This document shows, piece after piece, positions 34,264 through 43,086 of a DNA stretch of 64,000 nt (within the stretch, counting starts at the first letter, position 1; each line of letters starts with the position of its first letter). This stretch comes from DATLZU01 sp051293835 (lineage in GTDB: Bacteria; Nitrospirota; Nitrospiria; Nitrospirales; Nitrospiraceae). The notes beneath the pieces are model-generated. The model saw only the letters and a program-made list of their open reading frames with translations, searched no databases and had not been told where the DNA came from. The stretch lies in the NCBI GenBank assembly GCA_051293835.1, contig JBPKMA010000004.1:186001-250000 (forward strand), written 5' to 3'. The translations under genes were made by a program, and so were the position numbers.

Positions 34264-34752
34264 TCGCCTGTGCAGCCTGCCCCGCGCTTCTCGCCTGAAC
34301 GAAGGCCAGCAGTCGCTTGTCTTCCTAGGCCTTGCGGAGAAACTTGCGATTCCCCGCGGAGCGACCGATCGGACCACGGTGGCGAGTTCGAGGGGCGGAT
34401 CCCGCTCATCGAGCGCGATCTGCAGATAGAAAGTCAACATGGACTTGCGCGTCGCTCTTTAAATGATACAGCCGCCCATGGAGATATCCAGGACGGTGCC
34501 TTCGCCGCGCACCCGCCCGCCCGAAAGCGAGAGGAACAAGCGAACTGGGATACGCAGATGCGCCCGCCGGTCAATTAGTAGATGCTTGGGATACTCCCGC
34601 CCGAGGCGGGCCGCCAAGAACCGATGGGTGCAGAACTGGCAGCGGAACGGGGACACGAAGAGCAGGCCGGCCAGGTATTCCCACACCGACCAACAGCGTG
34701 CCCGGAGTACGCCGTCTTTTCCACAGTGGGGACAACGCAGCGGCAGGGTCAT
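34264..34752 (-). pseudogene. Zinc-ribbon/PilZ-domain protein, broken
   Basis: The first 97 codons are open: a CPHCG...CQFC zinc-ribbon pair around an aromatic segment (WSVWEYLAGLLFVSPFRCQF), then the start of a PilZ domain (RRAHLRIPVRLFLSLSGGRV; GTVLDISMGGCII). A TAA then interrupts, but the same frame continues MLTFYLQIALDERDPPLELA with TVVRSVAPRGIAS, and after a frameshift KFLRKA, a TAG, and EDKRLLAFVQA, the end of PilZ. PilZ domains bind c-di-GMP. A 97-aa product could still be made, but it would lack the second half of the fold. Confidence 0.7.
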
Positions 34753-35212
34753 AGCTCACCAATTCCAATGGTCACTCGTCGCCGGTCGCTCGGTTGGCGA
34801 GACAGAGGAGTTCGCTGCCGCCTTCCTGGGGATCGCCGGTAAGGCCCTTCACCGATATCGGCGGAGTCCTGCCAAGCGGAAGCCCCGGTTCTGCAACCGA
34901 GGCGGTGAGTCTCCAGAAGAGCGAGGAACACGAGCCATATAAATTTTTCAAAGGGACATGGAGGTGGGCGCCTGCGCGGAAAGGGAAGTGCCGCGTATCG
35001 CCTCGAGAATCCGGCGCGCGCGAGGGTCGTCGCCGAGGCGGCCCACATGGAGCGTGCCCTTGGACTTCCTGCCGAACATTCCTCAGACATTCACCCACAC
35101 CCCGGTGCAGGAGAGAGCGAACCTCTCTCAGAGCGTCGACGAAGAGACGGACCTGCAGTTGCACACTCCGCGCCCTGAGTGTACAAGATCTCTGCTCGGC
35201 GCTGGAACGACC
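34753..35212. other. Intergenic stretch without supported gene
   Basis: About 460 bases between the PilZ pseudogene and the cupredoxin gene. A minus-strand frame near 35090-34955 encodes a 43-residue peptide (MFGRKSKGTLHVGRLGDDPR at its start) that looks protein-like but has no recognised family. A perfect hairpin GAGAGAG-CGAAC-CTCTCTC at 35111-35129 lies 84 bases before the cupredoxin ATG; it has no following T run. Confidence 0.35.
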
Positions 35213-35617
35213 ATGACTCCCCGCACGGAACGCCTCGGTTGGCTTGCAGGACTGGCGATCCTGGTTGTTGCCTGCGATCCCGACGTGCAAATCGTCAGGA
35301 TCGCCGCGCAGGATTTTCGTTTCGACCCGGCGGAAGTGCGGGTTTCCGCGGGCAGACCGCTTCGCCTGAAAATCGTGAACGAGGGCCGAGAGCCGCACGA
35401 ATTCGCCGGTCCCATCTTGTCCGATCTGCGGATTCGCCTGACCACGGATTCGGCCTCAGACGCCGTCGCTCGTCCGGACGGGATTCGGATTCTGCCCGGC
35501 CAGTCCCTGGAACTCACGCTCCAGCTGCCTCCGGGCGCCTACCCGTTTCATTGCCGAGTCCGCGGGCACAAAGGCATGACCGGGATCCTGCTCGTCGAGG
35601 AGTCCTTATCTCGTTGA
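35213..35617 (+). CDS. Cupredoxin-fold lipoprotein, probable type-1 copper protein
   Basis: A 134-residue protein from ATG 35213. The signal ends in VVAC, so it is probably a lipoprotein. A plastocyanin/azurin-like domain follows: VRIAAQDFRFDPAEVRVSAG, LRLKIVNEGREPHEFAGPIL and PPGAYPFHCRVRGHKGMTGI. The ligand pattern is complete: His in EPHEF, then Cys, His and Met in FHCRVRGHKGM, as in type-1 copper sites. It should carry electrons or copper in the periplasm. Neighbours give no partner. The start has no strong ribosome-binding site. Confidence 0.85.
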   Translation: MTPRTERLGWLAGLAILVVACDPDVQIVRIAAQDFRFDPAEVRVSAGRPLRLKIVNEGREPHEFAGPILSDLRIRLTTDSASDAVARPDGIRILPGQSLELTLQLPPGAYPFHCRVRGHKGMTGILLVEESLSR

Positions 35618-35779
35618 AAGCGCGAGCCCTTCCCGCCATCATCCGGCGCCTTGTCATCGATCTCCAGATTAGACACTTTTAACCTACCCTTAACATCGCT
35701 CTAATCTTGTGATGTTAGCCTCCCACGCCTGAGGACAGGCCCCGAGGGGACCTGGGCACAACCCAAGGAGGTGGCTGCC

Positions 35780-35953
35780 ATGACCTGTGAACGTTGCCAG
35801 GGGCTGATGGTAGAGGAATGGCGTCCGGACTTCTCACCCGAGACCTATATCTGGCGGTGCATCAACTGCGGGGCGATCACCGATCCGTTGATCGAGCACA
35901 ACCGCTTGTTGAGCCAGCGCATGGTCAAGCAGTCTGCCTTGAACACCGCTTGA
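35780..35953 (+). CDS. Small zinc-ribbon protein
   Basis: A 57-residue protein with two CxxC knuckles: CERCQG at the start and CINCGA (about residues 27-32), expected to bind one zinc. The rest (EEWRPDFSPETYIWR; PLIEHNRLLSQRMVKQ) is polar. AAGGAGGTGG at 35764-35773 is an almost perfect ribosome-binding site for ATG 35780; GTG 35771 is in frame but too close to it. A perfect hairpin terminator follows. It is a stand-alone unit and may act as a nucleic-acid or protein adaptor; the function is unknown. Confidence 0.75.
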   Translation: MTCERCQGLMVEEWRPDFSPETYIWRCINCGAITDPLIEHNRLLSQRMVKQSALNTA

Positions 35954-35965
35954 GATGACGGATCG

Positions 35966-35991
35966 GGGCTGACGGCGAACGCCGTCAGCCC
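35966..35991 (+). terminator. Hairpin terminator after the zinc-ribbon gene
   Basis: A perfect 11-bp stem GGGCTGACGGC/GCCGTCAGCCC with a GAAC loop lies 12 bases after the stop codon. There is no run of T after it, so termination may need a factor, or the hairpin may protect the 3' end of the mRNA. Confidence 0.65.
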
Positions 35992-36150
35992 TGCCGAAGA
36001 CGTCCTCTCTGCGTGGACATCGCGTTTCTGGAAAGACCGAACTCCTCTGCCGATACGACAGTGCGATCCGAGGAGTCCTCGCTCCCCTGAGCCCGATGTC
36101 CACCTCTTTTTTTTCCGCCAAACCGCGCCCGCCGATCGCTTCTTGCTCAT

Positions 36151-36954
36151 TCAGGACTTGCAGTCAGTCAATGCGGGACGTGCGAGAGAGAACTCCGCCC
36201 ACACAAAGGTGTGGTCCGAAGGATCCTTCGCGCGCCGCGGCGCGATGTCCACGTCCGCCTTGACGCACGTCGCGGCGAGCGGCGCCGTGGCCAGGATATG
36301 ATCTATCCGCCATCCCTTGTTCGCCTCCAGCGAACTCGGTGCCCGATAGTCCCAGAACGTGTACTGTTGGCGCTCCGGATAGAGCTTGACGAACACATCC
36401 TGCCATCCCCACTTCACCGCTTCCTCATACACCTTCCGCACATCTTGGTGATAGCAGACGTGCTTGAGATGTTTTTCTGGGCTGTGCACGTCGATCGGCC
36501 TCGGCGCGACGTTCATGTCTCCGCACCAGATAGCCGGCTGCTCTGGCGACAGGTGCTTGGCGAAGTAGCGACGGAGCCGGTCGAACCATTGCAATTTATA
36601 GGCGTACTTCGGCGAGTCGATTTGGTGCCCCTGGGGTACGTAGGTGTTGATGATTGGAATGCCACGGACGATGACTTGCATGAGCCGTGAGTCGTCCGGA
36701 TCTCCGTCGTCGTCGAACCCATAGAAGACCGCGTCTGGCTTGGTGCGACTCAGCACCGCTACGCCGTTGTACCCCTTGATCCCGCGAAAACTGACCGCAT
36801 AGCCGGCTTCCACCAACGCGAGCAGCGGGAATTCCGCATCCTGCACCTTGGTCTCCTGCAGGCACAGCACATCGGGTTTGTGTTGGTCCAACCAGTCCAG
36901 GACGATCGGTAACCGTTTCCGGATGGAGTTGACGTTGAACGTGGCAATCTTCAT
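36151..36954 (-). CDS. xth: Exodeoxyribonuclease III
   Basis: A 267-residue AP endonuclease/exonuclease III for base-excision repair. From ATG 36954, MKIATFNVNSIRKRLPIVLD is the family start. Metal and catalytic blocks follow: LCLQETKVQDAEFP (Glu), NTYVPQGHQIDSPKYAYKLQ, AIWCGDMNVAPRPIDVHSPE (Asp/Asn), GWRIDHILAT and SDHTFVWAEF (terminal Asp-His). Length is normal. It follows the MscS gene by 64 bases in the same direction. Confidence 0.93.
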   Translation of the reverse strand: MKIATFNVNSIRKRLPIVLDWLDQHKPDVLCLQETKVQDAEFPLLALVEAGYAVSFRGIKGYNGVAVLSRTKPDAVFYGFDDDGDPDDSRLMQVIVRGIPIINTYVPQGHQIDSPKYAYKLQWFDRLRRYFAKHLSPEQPAIWCGDMNVAPRPIDVHSPEKHLKHVCYHQDVRKVYEEAVKWGWQDVFVKLYPERQQYTFWDYRAPSSLEANKGWRIDHILATAPLAATCVKADVDIAPRRAKDPSDHTFVWAEFSLARPALTDCKS

Positions 36955-37018
36955 GCACCGATCCGCTAAAAAACAGGAGTGATTGGATAGCGCGCGGGAA
37001 GACGGCTGCGGCAAGCGT

Positions 37019-37855
37019 TCATTTCTTGGCCATCGCCGAGAGATACCCCCGCAGGATCGCCTGTTCGATGCGCGACCGGCCGCGGGCCGGTGCCGGGAAA
37101 CGCAAGTGCAGGTTGATGCGGCCCGGCTCGGGGATCTGCACAATCACGCGCGGGTCCAACGACGGCGCTTCCAACAGGTTCTTTTCCTCCAAAGATTGCA
37201 TGTGCCGCTTCGCGTCTTCGAGATACGGCGCGCACTCGGCTTTGGCGACCTCCAGCAAAACCTGTTCCGCTTTCTGCCACTCGTCCTCGCTCCGCAACGG
37301 AACCGTTGTCACATGCAACACGTACTCCTCGGTGTAGGTCTCATTGACCAACGGATGGGTGAAGAGAAGACTGTTGGGGAAGACCACGGCTCGACCGGTG
37401 GAAAGATGCGACGCCTGACCCGGCCCGATCTCCAACAGAGTCGTCGCAAACAGGTCCTGATTGAGCACGATGCCGCGATACCCGGCGATTTGAATGCGAT
37501 CGCCCACCGAGTACGCGTTCGCTCCTACACGCAACGCGGCCCCACTGACGCAGAGGATCAGTTCCTTGGTGGCCAGGACCAGCGCCACCGCGATGGCGAC
37601 CAAGGATACTGCAAAGGCCTGCAGCTCGTGGGCCCAGATGAAAAACAACCCCATCACGAAGACGAACGCGACCGTGTTGCGGACGGTCACGATCCATCGC
37701 AGCTTGGAGTCCGTCGAGATACGGGGGTTTTTGGTGATGGACCGAACCAGGACGGCCCGCAGGATCAGAAGGACGAACAAGAGAGCCAGCGATTTCGCAA
37801 CGTCGGCCAGGAAAGTACTGTCGAGGTTCGGAAACCATTGTTGGAGGGAGCCCAT
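37019..37855 (-). CDS. MscS-family mechanosensitive channel
   Basis: A 278-residue membrane protein (from ATG 37855; ATG 37861 also possible). Transmembrane helices are VAKSLALLFVLLILRAVLV, TVRNTVAFVFVMGLFFIWAH and the pore-lining type helix FAVSLVAIAVALVLATKELI. The MscS beta domain follows (AYSVGDRIQIAGYRGIVLNQ; TTLLEIGPG; GRAVVFPNSLLFTHPLVNET). It should open under membrane tension to release solutes in osmotic down-shock. The pore helix has fewer Gly/Ala repeats than E. coli MscS. Confidence 0.88.
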   Translation of the reverse strand: MGSLQQWFPNLDSTFLADVAKSLALLFVLLILRAVLVRSITKNPRISTDSKLRWIVTVRNTVAFVFVMGLFFIWAHELQAFAVSLVAIAVALVLATKELILCVSGAALRVGANAYSVGDRIQIAGYRGIVLNQDLFATTLLEIGPGQASHLSTGRAVVFPNSLLFTHPLVNETYTEEYVLHVTTVPLRSEDEWQKAEQVLLEVAKAECAPYLEDAKRHMQSLEEKNLLEAPSLDPRVIVQIPEPGRINLHLRFPAPARGRSRIEQAILRGYLSAMAKK

Positions 37856-37923
37856 AATCATTCAGGCAAGGCGATTCAGCGAACGAGAGGGCGACGGCCG
37901 TCTGCCGCAGCGAACGTTTTCTC

Positions 37924-38391
37924 CTATTGCGACGCCGCTTTCTCGTGGTTTCTCGGCACGCAATCTTCCCGCCTCCAACTCTTCAAGACCTTCGCTTCGT
38001 CAAAGGTGAGGACATAACGGTAGCAGTAAAGCGTTTCACGCGCACCCTCGCCGCCGCCCTTGCCGATGAGTGCGGCGGCCTGCTGGGTCACATTCAACGC
38101 CCCCCTGGTCATGGTGTCAAGGCTCCAGGGACGTAACTCCTTATCGCTCATGGGAAATCGATAGGTCCACACACTCTCGCCGCCCAGCACGGGGGTCTTG
38201 GCAGTATGAGGCGGCCCGAGCTTCTCGGCGATCTCTTCCTGGGTGAGCCGGTTGATCCCCCGCTTCAAATAGGTGTCACGCCATGGCCCTCCACAGGCGG
38301 CCAGGATCAGGCACAGACAGGGAATGAAGGCCCACAGGGCCACCGGCCGACTCGCTCGCTCGACTGGTTTGCTGGATCGCCGTCGCGTCAT
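37924..38391 (-). CDS. Lipoprotein with BamE/SmpA-like region
   Basis: A 155-residue lipoprotein with a signal ending in LAAC. The mature part begins WRDTYLKRGINRLTQEEIAE with KLGPPHTAKTPVLGGESVWT, which recalls the SmpA/BamE fold (turn-rich GxPxx...VWxY). A Gly-rich segment and a C-terminal Cys-containing strand follow. It is probably anchored in the outer or inner membrane. The start codon overlaps the stop of the two-helix membrane protein gene (ATGA), so it is coupled to it; a TPR lipoprotein gene lies upstream in the same run. The BamE resemblance is weak. Confidence 0.6.
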   Translation of the reverse strand: MTRRRSSKPVERASRPVALWAFIPCLCLILAACGGPWRDTYLKRGINRLTQEEIAEKLGPPHTAKTPVLGGESVWTYRFPMSDKELRPWSLDTMTRGALNVTQQAAALIGKGGGEGARETLYCYRYVLTFDEAKVLKSWRREDCVPRNHEKAASQ

Positions 38392-38621
38392 GGCGGGTTC
38401 GAATCGTGTTTCTCCCTCATCCGTCGAAGCGTGCAGTATAGAGCGTAACCCTGCGCCATCATACCGGTCACGAGCAACCCCAGGGCAGTTCTGAGCCAGA
38501 TGGAATCCGGATGTTCCAATCCGTGCATGCCGCTGACGAATCCCAGGGCGATCATGACAATGCCGACCGACCGGGCAATCGCGGCGCGTTGCCGAAAGTG
38601 TCGCTTTGGCTCTGCCTCCAT
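38388..38621 (-). CDS. Small two-helix membrane protein
   Basis: A 77-residue protein with a basic N-terminus (MEAEPKRHFRQRAAIARSV), two hydrophobic helices (GIVMIALGFVSGMHGL; LRTALGLLVTGMMAQGYALY) and a basic tail (RRMREKHDSNPP). No family is recognised. It is located between a TPR lipoprotein gene (43 bases upstream) and a BamE-like lipoprotein gene (4-base overlap), so the three form an operon. The topology places both ends in the cytoplasm by the positive-inside rule. Confidence 0.6.
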   Translation of the reverse strand: MEAEPKRHFRQRAAIARSVGIVMIALGFVSGMHGLEHPDSIWLRTALGLLVTGMMAQGYALYCTLRRMREKHDSNPP

Positions 38622-38664
38622 GGCGCGGCCGCGCCGGTACGCTACACCGGGTGCCTCCCGGACT

Positions 38665-39399
38665 TCAACCCGGCGGCTTGGTCGCAGACGCCCGGCTCTT
38701 CCTGCTCCGGATCGCGGCCGCCCGCTTTTCCAGTTCCACCGCCTCTTCCTCTCGCTGCGCCTTCCGCAGCAGAGCGGCATAGTCCTCCAGACTTTTGGCG
38801 ACATCGGGGTGGTCCACCCCCAGAGCCTTTTCTCTGATCGCCAGGGCCCGCTGATACAGCGGCTCGGCCTGCGCATAATGTCCCTGGACCATGTGCAACC
38901 TCGCCAGATTGCTCAAACTCAAGACGACATCGGGATGATCCCGACCGAGGATTTTTTCCTTGATCCTCAGGGCCCGCTCGAGGAGCGGCTCCGCCTGAGC
39001 GTATTGACCATGCATCCGGTGCAGTACGCCCAGGTTATTGAGCGTCGCTGCCACGTCGAGATGTTCTTCCCCGTGCACGTCCTGGTAAATCTCGAGCGCT
39101 CGGAGATAGACCGGCTCCGCTTCCACATATTTGCCCTGCGCCGCATAGACCTGCGCTAGCTGACTCAGCGTGACGGCGACGCGGCGATCCTTGCGCCCGA
39201 ACGCCTCAGCCTTCACGACGGCGGCGGCATAAATGCGCTCGGCCTCGGCGTAATCGCCGCGCTGAATAGCCCGGCGGCCGGCCTGCATGGCGGCCTCCCA
39301 GGTTTCCTGGGCGCAGGCGGACAGAGTGCACGCCAGCAGCCAAACCGCGTAAAACAGAAACGTCGTCCTCGGTCGCGCGCATGATACGAGGTTCTCCAT
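38665..39399 (-). CDS. TPR-repeat lipoprotein
   Basis: A protein of about 244 residues. From ATG 39399 a signal with lipobox-like LSAC precedes Q, suggesting lipid anchoring. The body consists of 42-residue TPR_10/12-type repeats, seen as RGDYAEAERIYAAAVVKAEA, QGKYVEAEPVYLRALEIYQD, HGQYAQAEPLLERALRIKEK and QGHYAQAEPLYQRALAIREK, alternating with LNNLGVLHRMH-type helices. The repeats are nearly identical, which suggests recent internal duplication. It is a protein-protein interaction scaffold. An earlier start at 39483 is possible but weaker. Confidence 0.82.
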   Translation of the reverse strand: MENLVSCARPRTTFLFYAVWLLACTLSACAQETWEAAMQAGRRAIQRGDYAEAERIYAAAVVKAEAFGRKDRRVAVTLSQLAQVYAAQGKYVEAEPVYLRALEIYQDVHGEEHLDVAATLNNLGVLHRMHGQYAQAEPLLERALRIKEKILGRDHPDVVLSLSNLARLHMVQGHYAQAEPLYQRALAIREKALGVDHPDVAKSLEDYAALLRKAQREEEAVELEKRAAAIRSRKSRASATKPPG

Positions 39400-39628
39400 G
39401 GACACGAACAACGCCTTTTCCGCTCGCTGCCTTCTGGCAGACAAGGAGCCTTGAGAATGGCGCGCCTCGCTTCCGGCGAGCATGGTACACCATAGTCAAC
39501 CCCAGTCGCTATTGCTGCCTGAAGGACAAGCGATTCAGCTTCCGGTCAGGCCAAAGACGATGTTTCTCGAAACGGTGCGGTGGAGGGACGGTTGGCGCTT
39601 TGGGTTCAATGGCTCGACGAGACCGAAG

Positions 39629-40099
39629 TCACAAATAGCTCCAGCGAGAGAAAGTTGCAGCCTGACCCCGGCGCACACCCGCCTGGTCGACGACGGTCCA
39701 GATGACGGCGTGCTCGACCAGGAACCGGCGGCCGCTGCGGGAAATACGCACGCCTCGATAGTCGTCGATGTAGCCCCGTGACGCCGCTTCGGCGAGCATG
39801 CGTTCCCGCTCGGCCCGCTCGCCCGGCTCGGCCGTGAGCCGTGACGGAGTCTTTGTTAACTGCTCCCACGTATATTCCCAAAGGTCCAAGGCCGCTTGGT
39901 TTCCGTAATTGAGGACCGGATCGTCCTCCGTCCCGTGTGAGACAACCACGAACGGGGCCGTGAACAAGACCCGCGCCTGATCCTCCGCCGTGCCCACCCG
40001 CTCCAGTAACTCGCGTCCGGTCCACCGGTAAAAACTATCCAGCAGCAACTGGCTCCAGTCGATGAGGGCAGGCGATCTCCACTCCGGAACAGTCCTCAT
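39629..40099 (-). CDS. MEKHLA/PAS-like domain protein
   Basis: A 156-residue protein from ATG 40099. It matches the stand-alone MEKHLA domain: LLLDSFYRWTGRELLERVGT, FVVVSHGTEDDPVLNYGNQA, ALDLWEYTWEQLTKTPSRLT, ERMLAEAASRGYIDDYRGVR and HAVIWTVVDQAGVRRGQAAT. The fold is PAS-related and probably senses a small molecule or redox state. It has no output domain. Cytoplasmic. Monocistronic by spacing. Confidence 0.75.
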   Translation of the reverse strand: MRTVPEWRSPALIDWSQLLLDSFYRWTGRELLERVGTAEDQARVLFTAPFVVVSHGTEDDPVLNYGNQAALDLWEYTWEQLTKTPSRLTAEPGERAERERMLAEAASRGYIDDYRGVRISRSGRRFLVEHAVIWTVVDQAGVRRGQAATFSRWSYL

Positions 40100-40202
40100 G
40101 GTCGCCGTCTCGCAAACCGAAAAAGCGAGGGGGCGTGTGAGCCCCGGCCGCTCACGCGGCTGTCCTACGTAGCACGCGCGGGGCAGCGAATTCAACACCC
40201 TG

Positions 40203-40748
40203 TCACGTTCCGCTCTTGCGGGGCTGCCGCACAAACAGCGGCTGACCGTTCTTGCCCACCAGGGTCATGACGAGGTCTCCGCGCTTCATGAAGACCTGGT
40301 GCTCTTCATCGTTCCGATCCTGCGTCATCGCAACGCAATGCCAAGTCTCCGCCGCGGCCGCGGCTCCCTTGGCCTGCACCGTCACCAGGCCGTCACGCTC
40401 GAAGCTGTACGTCACGACCGCCGGAATCGCCTGGAATATCTTGCCAGGATTTTCCCGGAACGGCTTGGGGGAATGCGCCGATTTCATGTTCCCGTTGGCG
40501 GTGAACTGTACCACCTGATACGGGAGCAGATAGGGCGCATTCGGGGCCTTGAACTCATAGGGCGTTGTGTACTTCACTAGGTTCCACGTCCCGACGAGAT
40601 CATGGGCCTTGCAGAAGTGGGGAAAAGGGTTGCCCGCAGCGGCCCGCCCGGTCGCCGGCTTGGTCGCCCGACTCTCACCGGCGCCGGCGAACGCTGGGGT
40701 CAACAGGACACCGACGAACAAAACGGCTATCGTCATTCGTGTTCGCAT
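40203..40748 (-). CDS. Exported protein of unknown function
   Basis: A 181-residue protein. ATG 40748 has GGAGGGAGGAG upstream. The signal peptide is MRTRMTIAVLFVGVLLTPAF with AGA cleavage. The mature domain (FCKAHDLVGTWNLVKYTTPY; YLLPYQVVQFTANGNMKSAH; AIPAVVTYSFERDGLVTVQA; VFMKRGDLVMTLVGKNGQPL) has the LxGTWxLV start of lipocalin-like beta-barrels, suggesting a small periplasmic binding protein. The family is not recognised with confidence. Confidence 0.65.
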   Translation of the reverse strand: MRTRMTIAVLFVGVLLTPAFAGAGESRATKPATGRAAAGNPFPHFCKAHDLVGTWNLVKYTTPYEFKAPNAPYLLPYQVVQFTANGNMKSAHSPKPFRENPGKIFQAIPAVVTYSFERDGLVTVQAKGAAAAAETWHCVAMTQDRNDEEHQVFMKRGDLVMTLVGKNGQPLFVRQPRKSGT

Positions 40749-41081
40749 TGCCACTCCTCCCTCCGGTCCCAACAGCGACTGATCGTTCACTGGCTGTTGC
40801 TATCACAAAAAGAGCAAACGAATCTAACCCGTCGGAAAATCAGGGCGAGCATTGAATCAGCCGGACTCGACGGCCGAACGGAGCCCAGACCGGGGAACAG
40901 GCGGGCTGGATAGAAAGCGCGCGATCGCTGAACGATCCGAGCAGCCCACGGGCGCCGAGTGTACAAGACGACTTGACGTCGAGCGGCTCCCATGCGCACC
41001 ATCATGGAGCCGTCGGCGGCGGCCGCCTTGCGGCCACGACCACGACCTTCCGTTCACCGTGTTCAGAAGGCAGAAGAAGCG
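40749..41081. other. Intergenic stretch between divergent genes, nothing recognised
   Basis: About 330 bases separate the exported-protein gene from the acetyltransferase gene. Forward open frames run into the acetyltransferase but lack family residues before its ATG. No convincing promoter, hairpin or repeat was found. Confidence 0.3.
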
Positions 41082-41543
41082 ATGCTAACTATTCGCCCGG
41101 CGCTGGAGAAGGACTTCGACGCCATCCTCGAGATCCAACGGGAAGCCTTCGGCGAGTACGCCGGGCTCTACGCCATCAGCGCCTGGACGACCGAGACCCT
41201 GGACGACCTGAAGCGGGACGCGCAGGAAAAGAAGATCCTTGTCGCGGAATGGGAGGGGACCGTGGTCGGCTCAGTGCGCTTCTGGGTGGTTGGGGGCGTC
41301 TGCGTCATCCGGCTGCTATCCGTCAAGCCTTCCCACCAAGGACGCGGGATCGGCCAGGCGCTGATGCGGGAAATCGAGCGAAGGGCGACAGGTGCCCATA
41401 AACTCTACGTCTGCACGATGCTCCGCACCTTCCGCAACGTGCACCTGTTCTTGAAGCTCGGGTACCGGCCCGAGTCGCTGCTGCCGAACCACTACAACCG
41501 GATGGACATGATCTGCTTGGCCAAGTATCCCCAAGGCCTATAG
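41082..41543 (+). CDS. GNAT-family N-acetyltransferase
   Basis: A 153-residue GNAT enzyme using acetyl-CoA. From ATG 41082: MLTIRPALEKDFDAILEIQR, then the core strand LVAEWEGTVVGSVRFWVVGG and the acetyl-CoA pyrophosphate loop VKPSHQGRGIGQALMREIER (Q/RxxGxG/A = QGRGIG). The C-terminal part is TFRNVHLFLKLGYRPESLLP. The substrate is unknown. It is followed by leuC about 90 bases downstream, with a separate promoter between. Confidence 0.88.
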   Translation: MLTIRPALEKDFDAILEIQREAFGEYAGLYAISAWTTETLDDLKRDAQEKKILVAEWEGTVVGSVRFWVVGGVCVIRLLSVKPSHQGRGIGQALMREIERRATGAHKLYVCTMLRTFRNVHLFLKLGYRPESLLPNHYNRMDMICLAKYPQGL

Positions 41544-41579
41544 CCGCCCGGCCGCCGCTTCCAGATTCTGCGGTGAAGC

Positions 41580-41588
41580 TGCTATACT
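41580..41588 (+). promoter_or_regulatory. Extended -10 promoter element upstream of leuC
   Basis: TGC followed by TATACT (41583-41588) gives an extended -10 box; the -35 (TTCCAG, 18 bases before) is poor, as expected for extended -10 promoters. The start would lie about 40 bases before the leuC ATG. The wider string GAAGCTGCTATACT closely resembles GAAGACTGCTATACT upstream of tldD. Confidence 0.45.
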
Positions 41589-41635
41589 GTCGCTCTCGTC
41601 GCTTGACCGGTCCGCGTGTCGAGGTTTTTTCCATT

Positions 41636-43039
41636 ATGTCCGGCAAGACCCTCTTTGAAAAGATTTGGGATGCGCATGTCGTGCGGCAAGAACCGGACGG
41701 CACAACCTTGCTGTATATCGACCGGCATCTGGTCCACGAAGTGACTTCGCCGCAGGCCTTTGACGGCTTGAGACTGGCGGGTCGCCGCGTTCGCCGTCCG
41801 GGGGCGGTGCTGGCCGTGCCCGACCACAATGTGCCGACCACCGACCGCCGCCTCGGGATCGCCGACCCGGTCAGCGCAAAACAGATTCACGCGCTGGAGA
41901 AGAATTGCAAAGAGTTCGGCATCACGCTGTTCGGCATGAACGATGTGCGCCAGGGTATCGTCCATGTGATCGGGCCCGAGCAGGGCTTCACGCTCCCCGG
42001 CATGACCATTGTCTGCGGCGATTCTCACACCTCCACGCACGGCGCGTTTGGCGCGCTCGCCTTCGGGATCGGGACCAGCGAAGTGGAGCATGTGCTGGCG
42101 ACCCAGTGTTTGGTCCAGAAACGGCCGAAGACGATGGAAATCCGGGTGGACGGGAAACTCTCGGATCGCTGCTCGGCAAAGGATGTGATCCTAGCGATCA
42201 TCGGCAAGATCGGAACGGCGGGCGGCACCGGTTACGTGGTTGAGTACACCGGCTCAACGATCCGCGATCTAAGTATGGAGGGCCGCATGACCCTGTGCAA
42301 TATGTCGATCGAAGCTGGGGCGCGAGCGGGCATGGTTGCACCGGACGACAAGACGATCGGGTACATTGAGGGGCGGCCGATGGCGCCGAGGGGCACCCTA
42401 TTCCGCCAGGCCGTCGAGGCCTGGCGCCGGCTGGTGACCGACCCCGACGCGGCGTACGATCGGACGGTCGTCCTACGGGCCGAGGATATCGCTCCGCAAG
42501 TGACCTGGGGCACCAGCCCCGGTATGGTGGTCGGCGTGGACGGGAGAGTGCCGGACCCGAGCGAGATGCCCGACGAGAAAACCCGCAAGGCCGCCGAACG
42601 GGCGTTGGACTACATGGCGCTCAAACCCGGCACGCCGATCACCGAGATCCGAATCGACAAGGTCTTTATCGGCTCTTGTACCAATTCCCGCATCGAGGAT
42701 CTCCGGGTGGCCGCCAGGTTCGCCAAAGGCAAGAAGGTGGCGAAAGGCGTCCACGCCATGGTGGTGCCCGGGTCCGGGCTCGTGAAGCAACAAGCCGAGC
42801 AGGAAGGACTTGACCGGATCTTCAAAGATGCTGGTTTCGAGTGGCGGGAGGCGGGCTGCAGCATGTGTCTCGCAATGAACGCCGATGTGTTGCAACCGGG
42901 CGAGCGCTGCGCCTCCACCAGCAACCGCAACTTCGAAGGCCGGCAGGGGGCGGGCGGCCGCACCCATCTGGTCTCGCCGGCGATGGCCGTGGCCGCCGCG
43001 ATCGAAGGGCACTTTGTGGACATACGAAACTGGCCATGA
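41636..43039 (+). CDS. leuC: 3-isopropylmalate dehydratase large subunit
   Basis: A 467-residue aconitase-family subunit holding a [4Fe-4S] cluster and isomerising 2- to 3-isopropylmalate in leucine synthesis, together with LeuD. From ATG 41636: MSGKTLFEKIWDAHVV, then YIDRHLVHEVTSPQAFDGLR, TIVCGDSHTSTHGAFGALAF and IGTSEVEHVLATQ. The cluster-ligand Cys residues lie in FIGSCTNSRIEDLR and in WREAGCSMCLAMNADVL, and the end is AGGRTHLVSPAMAVAAAIEG. It is a full-length bacterial type. leuD follows 47 bases later. Confidence 0.96.
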   Translation: MSGKTLFEKIWDAHVVRQEPDGTTLLYIDRHLVHEVTSPQAFDGLRLAGRRVRRPGAVLAVPDHNVPTTDRRLGIADPVSAKQIHALEKNCKEFGITLFGMNDVRQGIVHVIGPEQGFTLPGMTIVCGDSHTSTHGAFGALAFGIGTSEVEHVLATQCLVQKRPKTMEIRVDGKLSDRCSAKDVILAIIGKIGTAGGTGYVVEYTGSTIRDLSMEGRMTLCNMSIEAGARAGMVAPDDKTIGYIEGRPMAPRGTLFRQAVEAWRRLVTDPDAAYDRTVVLRAEDIAPQVTWGTSPGMVVGVDGRVPDPSEMPDEKTRKAAERALDYMALKPGTPITEIRIDKVFIGSCTNSRIEDLRVAARFAKGKKVAKGVHAMVVPGSGLVKQQAEQEGLDRIFKDAGFEWREAGCSMCLAMNADVLQPGERCASTSNRNFEGRQGAGGRTHLVSPAMAVAAAIEGHFVDIRNWP

Positions 43040-43086
43040 CCGGGAGCGCTGTGTGAGGAGTTGATCGAAGTCATCGGACTTTGAAG

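Noticed and set aside
35111..35129. GAGAGAG-CGAAC-CTCTCTC hairpin as a terminator or riboswitch
   Set aside because: Perfect but short, no T run, 84 bases before the next ATG and no recognised riboswitch core.
36983..38017. Plus-strand 344-codon frame opposite the MscS and lipoprotein genes
   Set aside because: No domain, Arg/Gln-rich, and both opposite-strand genes have transmembrane or lipobox features.
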